A stretch of DNA of 64,000 bases from NCBI GenBank assembly GCA_013416395.1, contig JACCEP010000001.1:620001-684000 (forward strand). The letters run 5' to 3'. Position 1 is the stretch's first letter, and each line of letters begins with the position of its first letter. Below, one piece after another: positions 1 through 7,586 of the stretch. A program made the position numbers and the translations under genes. The notes under the pieces were generated by a model. The model did no database searches. It saw only the letters and a program-made list of their open reading frames with translations, and was not told where the DNA came from. The DNA comes from Alcaligenaceae bacterium. Lineage in GTDB: Bacteria > Pseudomonadota > Gammaproteobacteria > Burkholderiales > Burkholderiaceae_B.

Positions 1-140
1 GCGTCCATGAAGGCTGAGCCCATGATGCCGAACATTTCGGTCACGCCGTTGGCGACCAGGGTTTCAACAAAGGCCTCAGATGGGGTCATCTTAGTAGGGC
101 CGGCGACTATATTGCGGGAATGCGTGGGAGCTTGGCTCAT
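1..140 (-). CDS. xsc: Sulfoacetaldehyde acetyltransferase (Xsc), N-terminal fragment cut by the window edge
   Basis: Only the first 46 codons are visible. The ATG is at 140-138, with a GGAGAA ribosome site just upstream on the minus strand. The start reads MSQAPTHSRNIVAGPTKMTP and continues with TPSEAFVETLVANGVTEMFG and GIMGSAFMDA. This is the N-terminal thiamine-diphosphate-binding segment as I remember it from Xsc, and unlike the related acetolactate synthases. Xsc converts sulfoacetaldehyde plus phosphate to acetyl phosphate and sulfite in the cytoplasm. Its position opposite cobST and near tauR-tauXY-tauKLM fits the last C-S-cleaving step of taurine breakdown. Function rests on the family plus this context; the catalytic body lies outside the window. 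Confidence 0.85.
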   Translation of the reverse strand, partial: MSQAPTHSRNIVAGPTKMTPSEAFVETLVANGVTEMFGIMGSAFMD

Positions 141-325
141 CCGGTTCTCCAGTTTCTATTAATTAATGGGACAACAAATATTGTTTTTTTAACTTATGTT
201 TGTTATTTAACGTGTTTTACGCCAAAGAGTCAATCTAAATCTCGAAATACGGAATGAAATGGATCAAAAATCGTAAATAAGGTACGATTCAGTCATTCTG
301 ATACCTGATAAACACGGAGACAACC
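141..325. promoter_or_regulatory. Divergent xsc / cobS control region
   Basis: This AT-rich 185-bp stretch separates the divergent starts of xsc (140) and cobS (326). It contains a perfect 7-bp inverted repeat, AATCGTA...TACGATT (269-289, 7-bp spacer), and the word ATCTCGAAAT (239-248), which recurs exactly at 3837-3846 just upstream of the nearby iclR gene. Both are candidate regulator sites. No convincing -35/-10 pair was assigned. Confidence 0.5.
269..289. promoter_or_regulatory. Inverted repeat, candidate operator upstream of cobS
   Basis: The perfect arms AATCGTA and TACGATT are separated by 7 bp, about 37 bp before the cobS ATG. The size and symmetry fit a dimeric regulator site. The regulator is unknown; the IclR protein encoded at 3015-3827 is the nearest symmetric-site candidate. 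Confidence 0.4.
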
Positions 326-1303
326 ATGCCACACTCGCTCACGCAGCCAGACATACGCTTGCCTGTCCGCGATGTTTTTGGAATCGACAGTGATCTGCTC
401 GTACCGGCATTCAGCCAGGCCGATGAGCACGTGCCCGATATCGATGAAGCCTATCGCTTCAACGCCGAGGTCACACTGGCGATACTCGCAGGCTTTGCTC
501 ACAACCGTCGTGTCATGGTGCAGGGTAGACATGGCACGGGAAAATCCACGCATATTGAGCAGGTGGCTGCACGCTTGAACTGGCCATGCTTGCGAGTAAA
601 CCTTGATGGACACATCAGCCGACTGGATATGGTTGGCAAGGATGCCATTGTGATCCAGGATGGCAAGCAGGTCACCGCCTTTCAGGAAGGGATTCTGCCG
701 TGGGCATTGCAGCGCCCGGTGGCTCTTATTTTTGATGAGTACGATGCAGGTCGGCCGGATGTCATGTTTGTTATTCAACGTATTTTGGAACGTGACGGTA
801 AATTTACGTTGATGGATCAGAACCGTGTGCTGACGCCGCATCCGGCATTCCGACTGTTTGCCACAGCAAATACGGTAGGTCTGGGCAATCTGTCAGGCCT
901 TTATCATGGCGTGCAGGTACTGAACCATGCGCAAATGGATCGCTGGAATATTGTCGCAACGCTTGACTATCTCTCGCCTGAAGAAGAAACCGAAATCGTG
1001 GCGGCGCGTGTGCCTTCCAAGAACACTGAAAAGGGAAGGGCCCTGATCGCTGCCATGGTGGCATTGGCCGGTCTTACGCGTAAGGGGTTTGCCGCCGGTG
1101 ACCTGTCGGCGCTCATGTCGCCGCGTACTGTTATTACCTGGGCTGAAAACTGCGAAGTGTTTCGCGACCCTGCGCTGGCTTTCAGGCTGTCGTTTCTGAA
1201 TAAATGCGATGAAGCCGAAAGGCCACTGGTTGCCGAGTATTACCAGCGTTGCTTTAATGACGAGCTACCTGATGACTGGACGCGCGGCACGGGGCTGGTG
1301 TGA
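326..1303 (+). CDS. cobS: CobS-like AAA+ ATPase (cobaltochelatase small subunit family)
   Basis: A 325-residue protein, close to the usual CobS length of about 330. Residues 67-74 (GRHGTGKS) are the Walker A motif and 135-140 (IFDEYD) the Walker B. FATANTVGLG downstream fits the sensor-1 region of CobS/MoxR-type ATPases. CobS forms a hexameric ATPase that works with CobT and the large subunit CobN to insert cobalt into hydrogenobyrinate a,c-diamide. A CGGAGA ribosome site precedes the ATG. The gene overlaps cobT by 4 nt (GTGA), so the two are probably translationally coupled. No cobN or other cobalamin gene is in the window and the setting is a taurine locus, so a role with another partner is possible. 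The family call is firm; the cellular role is inference. Confidence 0.85.
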   Translation: MPHSLTQPDIRLPVRDVFGIDSDLLVPAFSQADEHVPDIDEAYRFNAEVTLAILAGFAHNRRVMVQGRHGTGKSTHIEQVAARLNWPCLRVNLDGHISRLDMVGKDAIVIQDGKQVTAFQEGILPWALQRPVALIFDEYDAGRPDVMFVIQRILERDGKFTLMDQNRVLTPHPAFRLFATANTVGLGNLSGLYHGVQVLNHAQMDRWNIVATLDYLSPEEETEIVAARVPSKNTEKGRALIAAMVALAGLTRKGFAAGDLSALMSPRTVITWAENCEVFRDPALAFRLSFLNKCDEAERPLVAEYYQRCFNDELPDDWTRGTGLV

Positions 1304-3018
1304 CTGACCCCGCACGCATGTCACGGCGCCAGCAGCAGCTTGAAGAGCTCTGTGTAGCCAGCGCACGGGCGCTCACCGGCGACCCCGGCCTGTATTACCG
1401 CAACAGTATGCTGTATCGGGACAACGCGCCCGTTCGAGTGCGCGCGCCGCATTTGCGCGTAAATGCGGCACAAAGAAACCTGACTACGCTGCGTGGTATC
1501 AACGATGCGTTGGCGTTAAGGCTGGTTCATTCCGACACGGCACTGTTTAAGCAGATGCAGCCCGAAGAGCCCGTGCAAAGGTTGATATTTGATCTTCTGG
1601 AGCAATTGCGGGTTGAGGCGCTTGCACCTGCTAGTTTGCCAGGAACCGGTGTTAATGTGCGTCGCCGCTTTCTTGACTGGTCTCACGAGTTTTATGTTTC
1701 GGGTCTTGCCGATTCGGCACTCGGGCTGTTGTTGTTTACTGTGGCGCAAATGGCGTGGTCACGGCTGAACGCGCTGCCGGTGTTCGCAGAAGCCGAAGAC
1801 TTTATTGAGGCTACCCGGGCGGGTATTGCTCCCGTCATCGGTGGGGCTCTGGCTGGGTTGCGGCGCAACCGCCATGATCAGGCCAGCTATGCACCCCATG
1901 CGCTAGAGTTGGCACGGCTTGTGTTTCAGTCGGTGCAGGATGCGGGGAAGGCGGATGGTGAAGATGACAACGCGGAAACAAGCGGCGCGTATAACGGCTT
2001 TGCGCTACTGCTCGATTTTGAAGAAGAACCCGAGTCGGTGCCACAGGCCCCCAGCGGAGTGAGCAGGGTATTTCACGAATCAGACAGTATCTACCGGGTT
2101 TATACGACTCAGTTCGATGTCGAAGTGGATGCCGTTACTCAGGTGCGCCCGGAGCTATTACGTGAGTATCGCGATGAACTCGATCGTCTGGTGACAGCGC
2201 AGGGCTATAGCCGCGCTCGTCTCTTGCGGCTTTTGTCGGCATCACTGCTTGCGCCACGTATCGACGGGCGACTCTATGGTGAAGAGGAAGGCCTTATTGA
2301 TGGCAGGCGTCTAGCCAGTCTGGTGGCCTCGCCAGCTGAGCGGCGGCTTTTTACCCTTGACCGCACTGTGCTGCATGCACAATGTATGGTCACGGTGCTG
2401 ATAGACTGCTCCGCCTCCATGAAAGGGCAGGTTCATCCGGTTGCCGTACTCATTGACACGTTGGTGCGTGCTCTGGATTCGCTGGGGGTTGTCACCGAAG
2501 TGCTGGGCTTTACGACCGGTGGCTGGAATGGCGGACGGGCCTACAAAGAATGGCTGCGACGCGGGCGACCGCCGACCCCGGGTCGGCTCAATGAGATTAC
2601 CCATCGGGTCTTTAAGCATGCGGAGCAAAGCTGGCGACAGAGTCGCACCGGCATCGCTGCCTTGTTTAAGCCTGATCTGTTTCGTGAGGGCATAGATGGC
2701 GAGGCGGTGCAATGGGCCACTGAGCGTATGCGCGGGCGGGATGAGCCGCGGCGCATACTGGTGGTACTGTCAGATGGTTGCCCCATGGACGGCGCCACCA
2801 CGGTGGCCAACGACGAGTTCTATCTTGACAACCATCTGCGACAGACGGTGCAGAACCTGGAGCGTGAGGGCAGCGTTGAGGTTTTGGGCATAGGGGTGGG
2901 TCTGGATTTAAGCGCGTTTTATCGGCGCTGCCTGGCCGTCAATATCAGTAATGGGCTGGACAATGAAGTGATTTATGAGGTGGCTCGTATGCTGCACCCG
3001 CGCTGGCGGCCGGTTTAA
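1300..3018 (+). CDS. cobT: CobT-like VWA-domain protein (cobaltochelatase subunit family)
   Basis: A 572-residue protein starting at a GTG inside the cobS stop. The N-terminal half is family-specific. An acidic stretch (about residues 220-247) leads to a C-terminal von Willebrand A domain whose MIDAS motif is DCSASM (369-374). The conserved tail includes VLSDGCPMDG and GIGVGLDLSAFYRR, close to CobT of aerobic cobalamin producers. CobT partners the CobS ATPase ring and recruits the chelatase. Length is slightly below the usual 600-630. Its stop codon overlaps that of the convergent iclR gene on the opposite strand. Without cobN nearby, I cannot say whether it serves cobalamin synthesis or acts as a CobS/MoxR-VWA style maturation factor for something in the taurine pathway. 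Confidence 0.83.
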   Translation: MTDPARMSRRQQQLEELCVASARALTGDPGLYYRNSMLYRDNAPVRVRAPHLRVNAAQRNLTTLRGINDALALRLVHSDTALFKQMQPEEPVQRLIFDLLEQLRVEALAPASLPGTGVNVRRRFLDWSHEFYVSGLADSALGLLLFTVAQMAWSRLNALPVFAEAEDFIEATRAGIAPVIGGALAGLRRNRHDQASYAPHALELARLVFQSVQDAGKADGEDDNAETSGAYNGFALLLDFEEEPESVPQAPSGVSRVFHESDSIYRVYTTQFDVEVDAVTQVRPELLREYRDELDRLVTAQGYSRARLLRLLSASLLAPRIDGRLYGEEEGLIDGRRLASLVASPAERRLFTLDRTVLHAQCMVTVLIDCSASMKGQVHPVAVLIDTLVRALDSLGVVTEVLGFTTGGWNGGRAYKEWLRRGRPPTPGRLNEITHRVFKHAEQSWRQSRTGIAALFKPDLFREGIDGEAVQWATERMRGRDEPRRILVVLSDGCPMDGATTVANDEFYLDNHLRQTVQNLEREGSVEVLGIGVGLDLSAFYRRCLAVNISNGLDNEVIYEVARMLHPRWRPV

Positions 3019-3827
3019 TTTGATTCGTTAGCCTCAATATTGGCCAGCATTTGCGCGGCACGCTGCAGTGCGGGAAGGCAAAGCAGCGCTTTGTCGGGTG
3101 TCATGCGCATAATGGGCGCCTGTATGGCGACGCCCATGTTTGATTTGCCTTCTGCTCGCGGCACCAGCACGGCAATGCAAAACAACCCCGGCAGGAATTC
3201 TTCATTATCGAAGGCATAACCGTTGGCGCGTACGCGTTCGATTTCTGCTTCGATCTGGTTAAGTTCAACCAGCGTGTTGTTGGTATAGCGTGTAAGCGGC
3301 GTGTGCCCCAACAGGCGCATGCGTTGCGCCGCAGAAAGCTGTGCCAGAAACAGCTTGCCACTGGCTGAGCAATGAGCGGGAACGCGCGATCCAGGTTGAA
3401 GATAAAAGCGCAAGGGTGCTGCGGTTTCGACGCGGTCTAGGTACAGCACTTCGTCGCCGGATAGGGCCGTAATATTGCAGTTTTCGCCGACCTCTTCGAG
3501 GAGCGTACGCAATACGGCATGACGAGCACCATGATGGCTGTCATTAAGCAGCACGTTTTCGGCCAGACGGCGCAGGCGTGACCCGGTGCCGTAATGACGT
3601 CCGTTTGTGTCACGTTGCAGCATGCCGCTCGATTCTAGTTGTTGCAGCATGCGGTGCAGAGTAGGCTTGGGTAATGTGGTTTCTTCTACCAGATCTTGCA
3701 GGGTAAAGAGCCTGTCGCGTTCTGCAATGAACTCCAACAGGCCCAACAGTCGCATGGTGGGTGTATCACCGACAGGGCTTGTGGGCGAGTCCTCGAGCGA
3801 GCGCAGATTCGACTTGGAGGCTTTCAT
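3015..3827 (-). CDS. IclR-family transcriptional regulator
   Basis: A 270-residue protein with an N-terminal winged helix-turn-helix (about residues 25-85; LQDLVEETTLPKPTLHRMLQ is the recognition region) followed by an IclR effector domain (VPAHCSASGKLFLAQL, then NEEFLPGLFCIAVLVPR). IclR proteins are usually local regulators responding to small carboxylates or aromatics. The gene lies between cobT (convergent, overlapping stops) and tauR (divergent), so control of xsc-cobST or of its own gene is plausible. The word ATCTCGAAAT and an interrupted repeat TGATA-N7-TATCA (3848-3864) lie just upstream of its start, and the word also occurs in the xsc/cobS promoter region. The ligand is unknown. Confidence 0.85.
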   Translation of the reverse strand: MKASKSNLRSLEDSPTSPVGDTPTMRLLGLLEFIAERDRLFTLQDLVEETTLPKPTLHRMLQQLESSGMLQRDTNGRHYGTGSRLRRLAENVLLNDSHHGARHAVLRTLLEEVGENCNITALSGDEVLYLDRVETAAPLRFYLQPGSRVPAHCSASGKLFLAQLSAAQRMRLLGHTPLTRYTNNTLVELNQIEAEIERVRANGYAFDNEEFLPGLFCIAVLVPRAEGKSNMGVAIQAPIMRMTPDKALLCLPALQRAAQMLANIEANESN

Positions 3828-3847
3828 TGGGTTCTTATCTCGAAATT

Positions 3848-3864
3848 TGATATGATTTGTATCA
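3848..3864. promoter_or_regulatory. Inverted repeat between iclR and tauR
   Basis: The arms TGATA and TATCA are separated by 7 bp, just 20 bp upstream of the iclR start and next to ATCTCGAAAT (3837-3846). This could be an autoregulatory operator. The short arms make it tentative. Confidence 0.3.
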
Positions 3865-4006
3865 GTTTAGGCGGTTTTTGTCCAGCCATGCAAATCGCCT
3901 ATGATGTTGTCGTCAGTAGGGCAATTGACTGGAGGCGCCGCGTGCTGCGGCATATTGTACCGAGTCGGGTTGCTTGTACCCGCTACATTTTCAATATAGG
4001 TCTGCC

Positions 4007-5512
4007 ATGACTAAACCGCGTTCGCACGCCATGTGGATATTGCTCTTTCAGCGATGGGAAGCCACCGGTCTGAGCTTGCAGGGGCAGATCCGTCAGATGC
4101 TGGTATCCGCCGTTCTGGACAGCCAGGTATCTGTTGATGTGCCCTTGCCATCATGCCGCGATATGGCCAGCATACTGCGGGTGTCGCGCAATACGGTTGT
4201 CAGTGCGTACCAGCACCTCGTTGATACGGGGTATCTGATATCACGCGAGCGCAAAGGGTTTTTCGTTAACCCTAATATCCTGCAAGGTCGTGTGGCCACA
4301 CCGCCCAGCCAGCAGATGCCCGAGGTTACCCCAGGCAGTCAGACCCAATGGCGGTCACGCTTTCGTTACCTGCCTTCAGGTCAGCGCAATATTGGCAAAC
4401 GCGCAGACTGGCAATCCTATCCATACCCTTTTCTGTATGGGCAGTTTGATGCCAACCTGTTTCCGGTGGCCGAGTGGCGAGAGTGCTGTCTGCGCACATT
4501 GGGCAGTATGGAGGTTCGAGAGTGGGCGCAAGATATGATTCTGCGCGATGACGAATCTTTGCTTCAGCAGATTCGCACACGTCTGTTGCCGCGGCGTGGG
4601 GTATGGGCGGCCGATGACGAAATTATCATTACCGTGGGCGCGCAGCATGCACTGTATATGCTGTCTGATCTGCTGATCGGGCAAGACACCCTCATAGGCA
4701 TTGAAGACCCGGGTTACCCAGATGCGCGCAATATTTTTAGTACACGGTCCAATCGCATATTGAGTTTGCCAATTGATGAAGAAGGCCTCATGATCTCGCC
4801 GGCGTTGGGCGGTTGCGAATACGTTTACACCACGCCCAGCCATCAATGCCCGACGACTGTCACCATGTCGATGGCGCGGCGCGAAGTTCTGCTTGAGCAG
4901 GCCGAACGCTCTGATTTCATTCTTATCGAAGATGATTACGAAAGCCAGACCAGTTTTCACGGAGACCCGCTCCCTCCTCTCAAAAGTATAGATCGCAGCG
5001 GGCGCGTTATTTACATAGGCAGTCTTTCAAAAACCATGGCGCCAGGCATGCGTTTGGGCTTTGTGGTGGCACCGCGTGAACTCATTCATGAATTGCGCAT
5101 GGTGCGGCGACTCAACATCCGCCATCCCAATGCATTCGTGCAGCGCGCTTTTGCTCTGTTTTTGTCTCTGGGCTATTACGACTCATTGTTGCGTCGGCTC
5201 ACGACAGCGAGCCATCAACGTGCCAACACACTGCTTGCTGCCCTTGAAACACATATGCCCGAAGTGCGGTACGTACCGATCTCCGGCGGCTCATCCTGCT
5301 GGGTCGAAGGGCCTGCGTGGCTGGACGTAACACGTCTGGCTGAAGATGCGGCAACACTGGGTGTACTCATCGAGCCAGGTGCCATATTTTTCCGTGATCC
5401 GGGAAAACCCCGTAACTGCTTTCGACTGGGCTATTCATCGATTGATTCGACCCGTATCGAAGAGGGAATACGCCTTCTGAGCGTTGCCATGAACAACCAG
5501 CGCCCTGCCTGA
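4007..5512 (+). CDS. tauR: MocR-family regulator (GntR HTH fused to aminotransferase-like domain), probable TauR
   Basis: A 501-residue protein. A GntR winged helix fills about residues 20-90 (SCRDMASILRVSRNTVVSAY). A fold-type I aminotransferase-like domain follows, with LIEDDYESQ and the PLP-lysine segment YIGSLSKTMAPGMRLGF. This is the GabR/PdxR/TauR architecture, in which PLP or its adduct with an amine acts as effector. TauR is the known activator of taurine genes in Rhodobacter and Paracoccus. Here it directly precedes tauXY-KLM, which makes TauR the best reading. The ATG at 4007 was preferred over an upstream TTG at 3974 because AGGT sits about 6 nt before it. Likely target sites are the direct repeats at 5538-5573. 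It differs from a true aminotransferase by its N-terminal HTH. Confidence 0.85.
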   Translation: MTKPRSHAMWILLFQRWEATGLSLQGQIRQMLVSAVLDSQVSVDVPLPSCRDMASILRVSRNTVVSAYQHLVDTGYLISRERKGFFVNPNILQGRVATPPSQQMPEVTPGSQTQWRSRFRYLPSGQRNIGKRADWQSYPYPFLYGQFDANLFPVAEWRECCLRTLGSMEVREWAQDMILRDDESLLQQIRTRLLPRRGVWAADDEIIITVGAQHALYMLSDLLIGQDTLIGIEDPGYPDARNIFSTRSNRILSLPIDEEGLMISPALGGCEYVYTTPSHQCPTTVTMSMARREVLLEQAERSDFILIEDDYESQTSFHGDPLPPLKSIDRSGRVIYIGSLSKTMAPGMRLGFVVAPRELIHELRMVRRLNIRHPNAFVQRAFALFLSLGYYDSLLRRLTTASHQRANTLLAALETHMPEVRYVPISGGSSCWVEGPAWLDVTRLAEDAATLGVLIEPGAIFFRDPGKPRNCFRLGYSSIDSTRIEEGIRLLSVAMNNQRPA

Positions 5513-5537
5513 CCTTGACTCGTTATCGCTGGCACAG

Positions 5538-5573
5538 ACTGGGCCAATAGAAAGGTGCCAACTGGCCCTATGG
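5538..5573 (+). promoter_or_regulatory. Direct repeats upstream of tauX, candidate TauR-binding sites
   Basis: ACTGGGCCAATAG (5538-5550) and ACTGGCCCTATGG (5561-5573) are direct repeats with a start-to-start distance of 23 bp, about two helical turns. MocR regulators commonly bind direct repeats. From memory, the Rhodobacter capsulatus TauR box resembles CTGGACYTAA, which both copies approach. They lie between tauR and tauX, about 90-125 bp before the tauX start. Confidence 0.5.
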
Positions 5574-5612
5574 TCTTCGGGCGCAATCTCTTATCTTACA
5601 GACTCAATAGTT

Positions 5613-5627
5613 CAACCTTGAAGGTTG
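5613..5627. promoter_or_regulatory. 15-bp palindrome upstream of tauX
   Basis: CAACCTTGAAGGTTG is perfectly symmetric around a central G (7-bp arms). It lies 35 bp before the tauX ATG, so it is in the tauX promoter or 5' leader. It could be an operator for a second regulator such as the local IclR protein, or an RNA hairpin (its 1-nt centre disfavours RNA folding). Confidence 0.35.
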
Positions 5628-5661
5628 TTCGCAAAAGTCAGTTCAAAGAGGGAGACACAGA

Positions 5662-6054
5662 ATGAGTCAGGCCACAGTCCAATTACTGGAAGCATTTGGT
5701 GATGCATGGAATCGTCACGACATTGACGCATTGATGAGCATGGTTACCGACGATTGTGTGTTTTACACAGTGGCCGGTCCTGGCATTTTGGGCTCTACCT
5801 TCAAGGGAACCGACGAAGTTCGCAAGGGCTTTGAGATGGCATGGCAGACCATACCGGACGCCGCCTGGAAAGACGCCACGCATTTTGTGACCGGCGACCG
5901 CGGTGTATCTGAGTGCACCTTTAGTGGCACCAATGCCGACGGCACGCGCATCGAGGCCCGTATGGTCGATGTGTTCACCTTCCGTGACGGCAAGATTGCA
6001 GTCAAGAACGCGTTTCGCAAGAATCGCCCTGTTCAGCCCGCCGTTGCGGCCTGA
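5662..6054 (+). CDS. tauX: Taurine dehydrogenase small subunit TauX (SnoaL/NTF2-like fold)
   Basis: A 130-residue soluble protein with a SnoaL_2/NTF2-like pattern: EAFGDAWNRHDIDALMSMVT near the N-terminus and MVDVFTFRDGKIAVKNAFRK near the end. Alone this fold says little. However, a small SnoaL-like protein immediately before a FAD oxidoreductase of the TauY type and a TRAP transporter is the TauXY-TauKLM arrangement described for Rhodobacter sphaeroides taurine dehydrogenase. TauX and TauY together oxidatively deaminate taurine to sulfoacetaldehyde and ammonia with a cytochrome c-type acceptor. A GAGGGAGA ribosome site precedes the ATG, and tauY follows after 21 nt. Confidence in the function comes mostly from context. 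Confidence 0.75.
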   Translation: MSQATVQLLEAFGDAWNRHDIDALMSMVTDDCVFYTVAGPGILGSTFKGTDEVRKGFEMAWQTIPDAAWKDATHFVTGDRGVSECTFSGTNADGTRIEARMVDVFTFRDGKIAVKNAFRKNRPVQPAVAA

Positions 6055-6075
6055 TACGCCACAAGCGTTTTCAAA

Positions 6076-7530
6076 TTGCGAGATGGCACTATGGACACAC
6101 AACGTACTGTAAATAGCATCGATACTGACCGCGCCACAGACGCGCAGGGGCCGTATGACCCTCAGTATGATCCTCTGGTAGACACGTCGCCTGGCAAAGG
6201 CCGTGACTACGCATCGACTTACTGGATAGGCACAGCGGGCGAGCCACCCGGCGACGATGGCCCAATCGAGCATGATATAGAAGTTGACGTGGCCATTATC
6301 GGTTCAGGCTATACCGGGCTGACCGCTGCCATCTTTCTCGCGCAGGAGCATGGTATCAAGGCGACAGTTCTTGAGGCCAATCGTTCGGCATGGGGCTGCA
6401 GTACACGTAATGGTGGCCAGGCGCAGTGTGCATCGGGTCGCTTGAAGCGCTCGCAATGGATAGAGCGTTGGGGCCTGGACATTGCCTTGAAGATGCATCA
6501 GGAATGCGTTGATGGCATGGAAACCTTCAAGACGTTGACCCGTGACATTGAATGTGAAGCACAGCCCGGCGGGCATCTGTACATCGCGCACCGCGACCGC
6601 ATCATGCCCGTGCTGGAGAAGGAAGCCAAGCTGCTGCGCGATACCTTTAATTACGACGTGAAAATGCTCGACGCGCACACGGTGCGGTCAAAGTGGATAG
6701 ATGACCATGAAGCCTGCGGTGCCATGCAAGAGCCCGAAGGCATAGGTATTCATGCCGGCAAGCTGGCATTTGGCTACCTGAAAAAAGCGCGCGCATTGGG
6801 CGCCAAGGTGCATCCTTCCAGCCCGGTTCAAGGGTGGGAAACGCGTGGGGGCTTTCATTATTTGAAGACGCCGGGTGGCACAGTGCGTGCACGTGCAGTT
6901 GGTGTGGCCACAGGCGGATACACGTCAAATGGTCTGCACCGCGAACTGAAAAATCGCATTCTGCCCATTCTGTCCAACTCAATCGTGACGCGCCCGCTTA
7001 CTCAGGCCGAAGTCGAGGAAGCGGGCTTTCACAGCACCCAGTTTGCAACGGATACGCGGGTGTTGCGCCATTACTATCGCCTGATGCCAGACAACCGGGT
7101 GCAGATTGGCAGTCGCAGTGCGATCACAGGCCGTGATGCACCAGAAAAAAAATATGAGCAATTGCTCATCCATGACCTGCATCGTAAGTTTCCTTCGCTC
7201 AAAGGCGTAGAGATTGACTACTCATGGTGGGGATGGGTCGATGTGAGCCATGACATGATGCCCCGCATCTACCAGCCGGATCCGTCGCAAACCATTTATT
7301 ACTCCCTGGGCTATGGCGGCAACGGTGTCATGTACTCGGCGCAGGCCGGTAAGCGGCTGGCGCAATTGATAGCCGGAAAAGGCGGCGAACTGGACCTGCC
7401 TATTTTCAAGTCCCGACTGCCCTTTCCCAACATCCGTGAAAAAGTGGTGTCTGAGGCGTTTGCCCCATTCAGGCGCATAGGCCAGCGCTTCCTGTACCGC
7501 TGGTATCACTATAAGGATGAGGCTGCATAA
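6076..7530 (+). CDS. tauY: Taurine dehydrogenase large subunit TauY (FAD-dependent, DAO family)
   Basis: A 484-residue flavoprotein. After about 70 residues containing YDPLVDTSPGKGRDYASTYW comes the dinucleotide-binding GSGYTGLTAAIFLAQEHGIK (about 75-94) and AWGCSTRNGGQ, the DAO-family flavin-contacting segment. The C-terminus has SLGYGGNGVMYSAQAGKRLA, the second FAD-contact region. No signal peptide or membrane helix is seen, so it is cytoplasmic or peripheral. In the TauXY enzyme it oxidises taurine to sulfoacetaldehyde. Close relatives oxidise putrescine or other amines (PuuB/OrdL types), so the substrate assignment depends on the neighbouring tauX, tauR, tauKLM and xsc. A loose hairpin follows (7544-7557) before tauK. 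Confidence 0.8.
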   Translation: MRDGTMDTQRTVNSIDTDRATDAQGPYDPQYDPLVDTSPGKGRDYASTYWIGTAGEPPGDDGPIEHDIEVDVAIIGSGYTGLTAAIFLAQEHGIKATVLEANRSAWGCSTRNGGQAQCASGRLKRSQWIERWGLDIALKMHQECVDGMETFKTLTRDIECEAQPGGHLYIAHRDRIMPVLEKEAKLLRDTFNYDVKMLDAHTVRSKWIDDHEACGAMQEPEGIGIHAGKLAFGYLKKARALGAKVHPSSPVQGWETRGGFHYLKTPGGTVRARAVGVATGGYTSNGLHRELKNRILPILSNSIVTRPLTQAEVEEAGFHSTQFATDTRVLRHYYRLMPDNRVQIGSRSAITGRDAPEKKYEQLLIHDLHRKFPSLKGVEIDYSWWGWVDVSHDMMPRIYQPDPSQTIYYSLGYGGNGVMYSAQAGKRLAQLIAGKGGELDLPIFKSRLPFPNIREKVVSEAFAPFRRIGQRFLYRWYHYKDEAA

Positions 7531-7586
7531 GTTTTCGCTGTACGGCGTGAATACGCCATTATTTTCTATAAAAATCGGAGACAACC

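Noticed and set aside
1-140. Acetolactate synthase at the left edge
   Set aside because: The N-terminus TPSEAFVETLVANGVTEMFG with MGSAFMDA fits Xsc rather than IlvB/IlvI, and the taurine genes nearby agree.
326-3018. CobS/CobT as magnesium chelatase or generic MoxR/VWA genes
   Set aside because: Length and detailed motifs (GIGVGLDLSAFYRR, VLSDGCPMDG, WLRRGRPPTPGRLN) match CobT, and CobS is of CobS length; only the partner remains uncertain.
3974-4006. Eleven-codon N-terminal extension of TauR from a TTG
   Set aside because: No ribosome site before the TTG, whereas AGGT precedes ATG 4007 and the family start fits the ATG.
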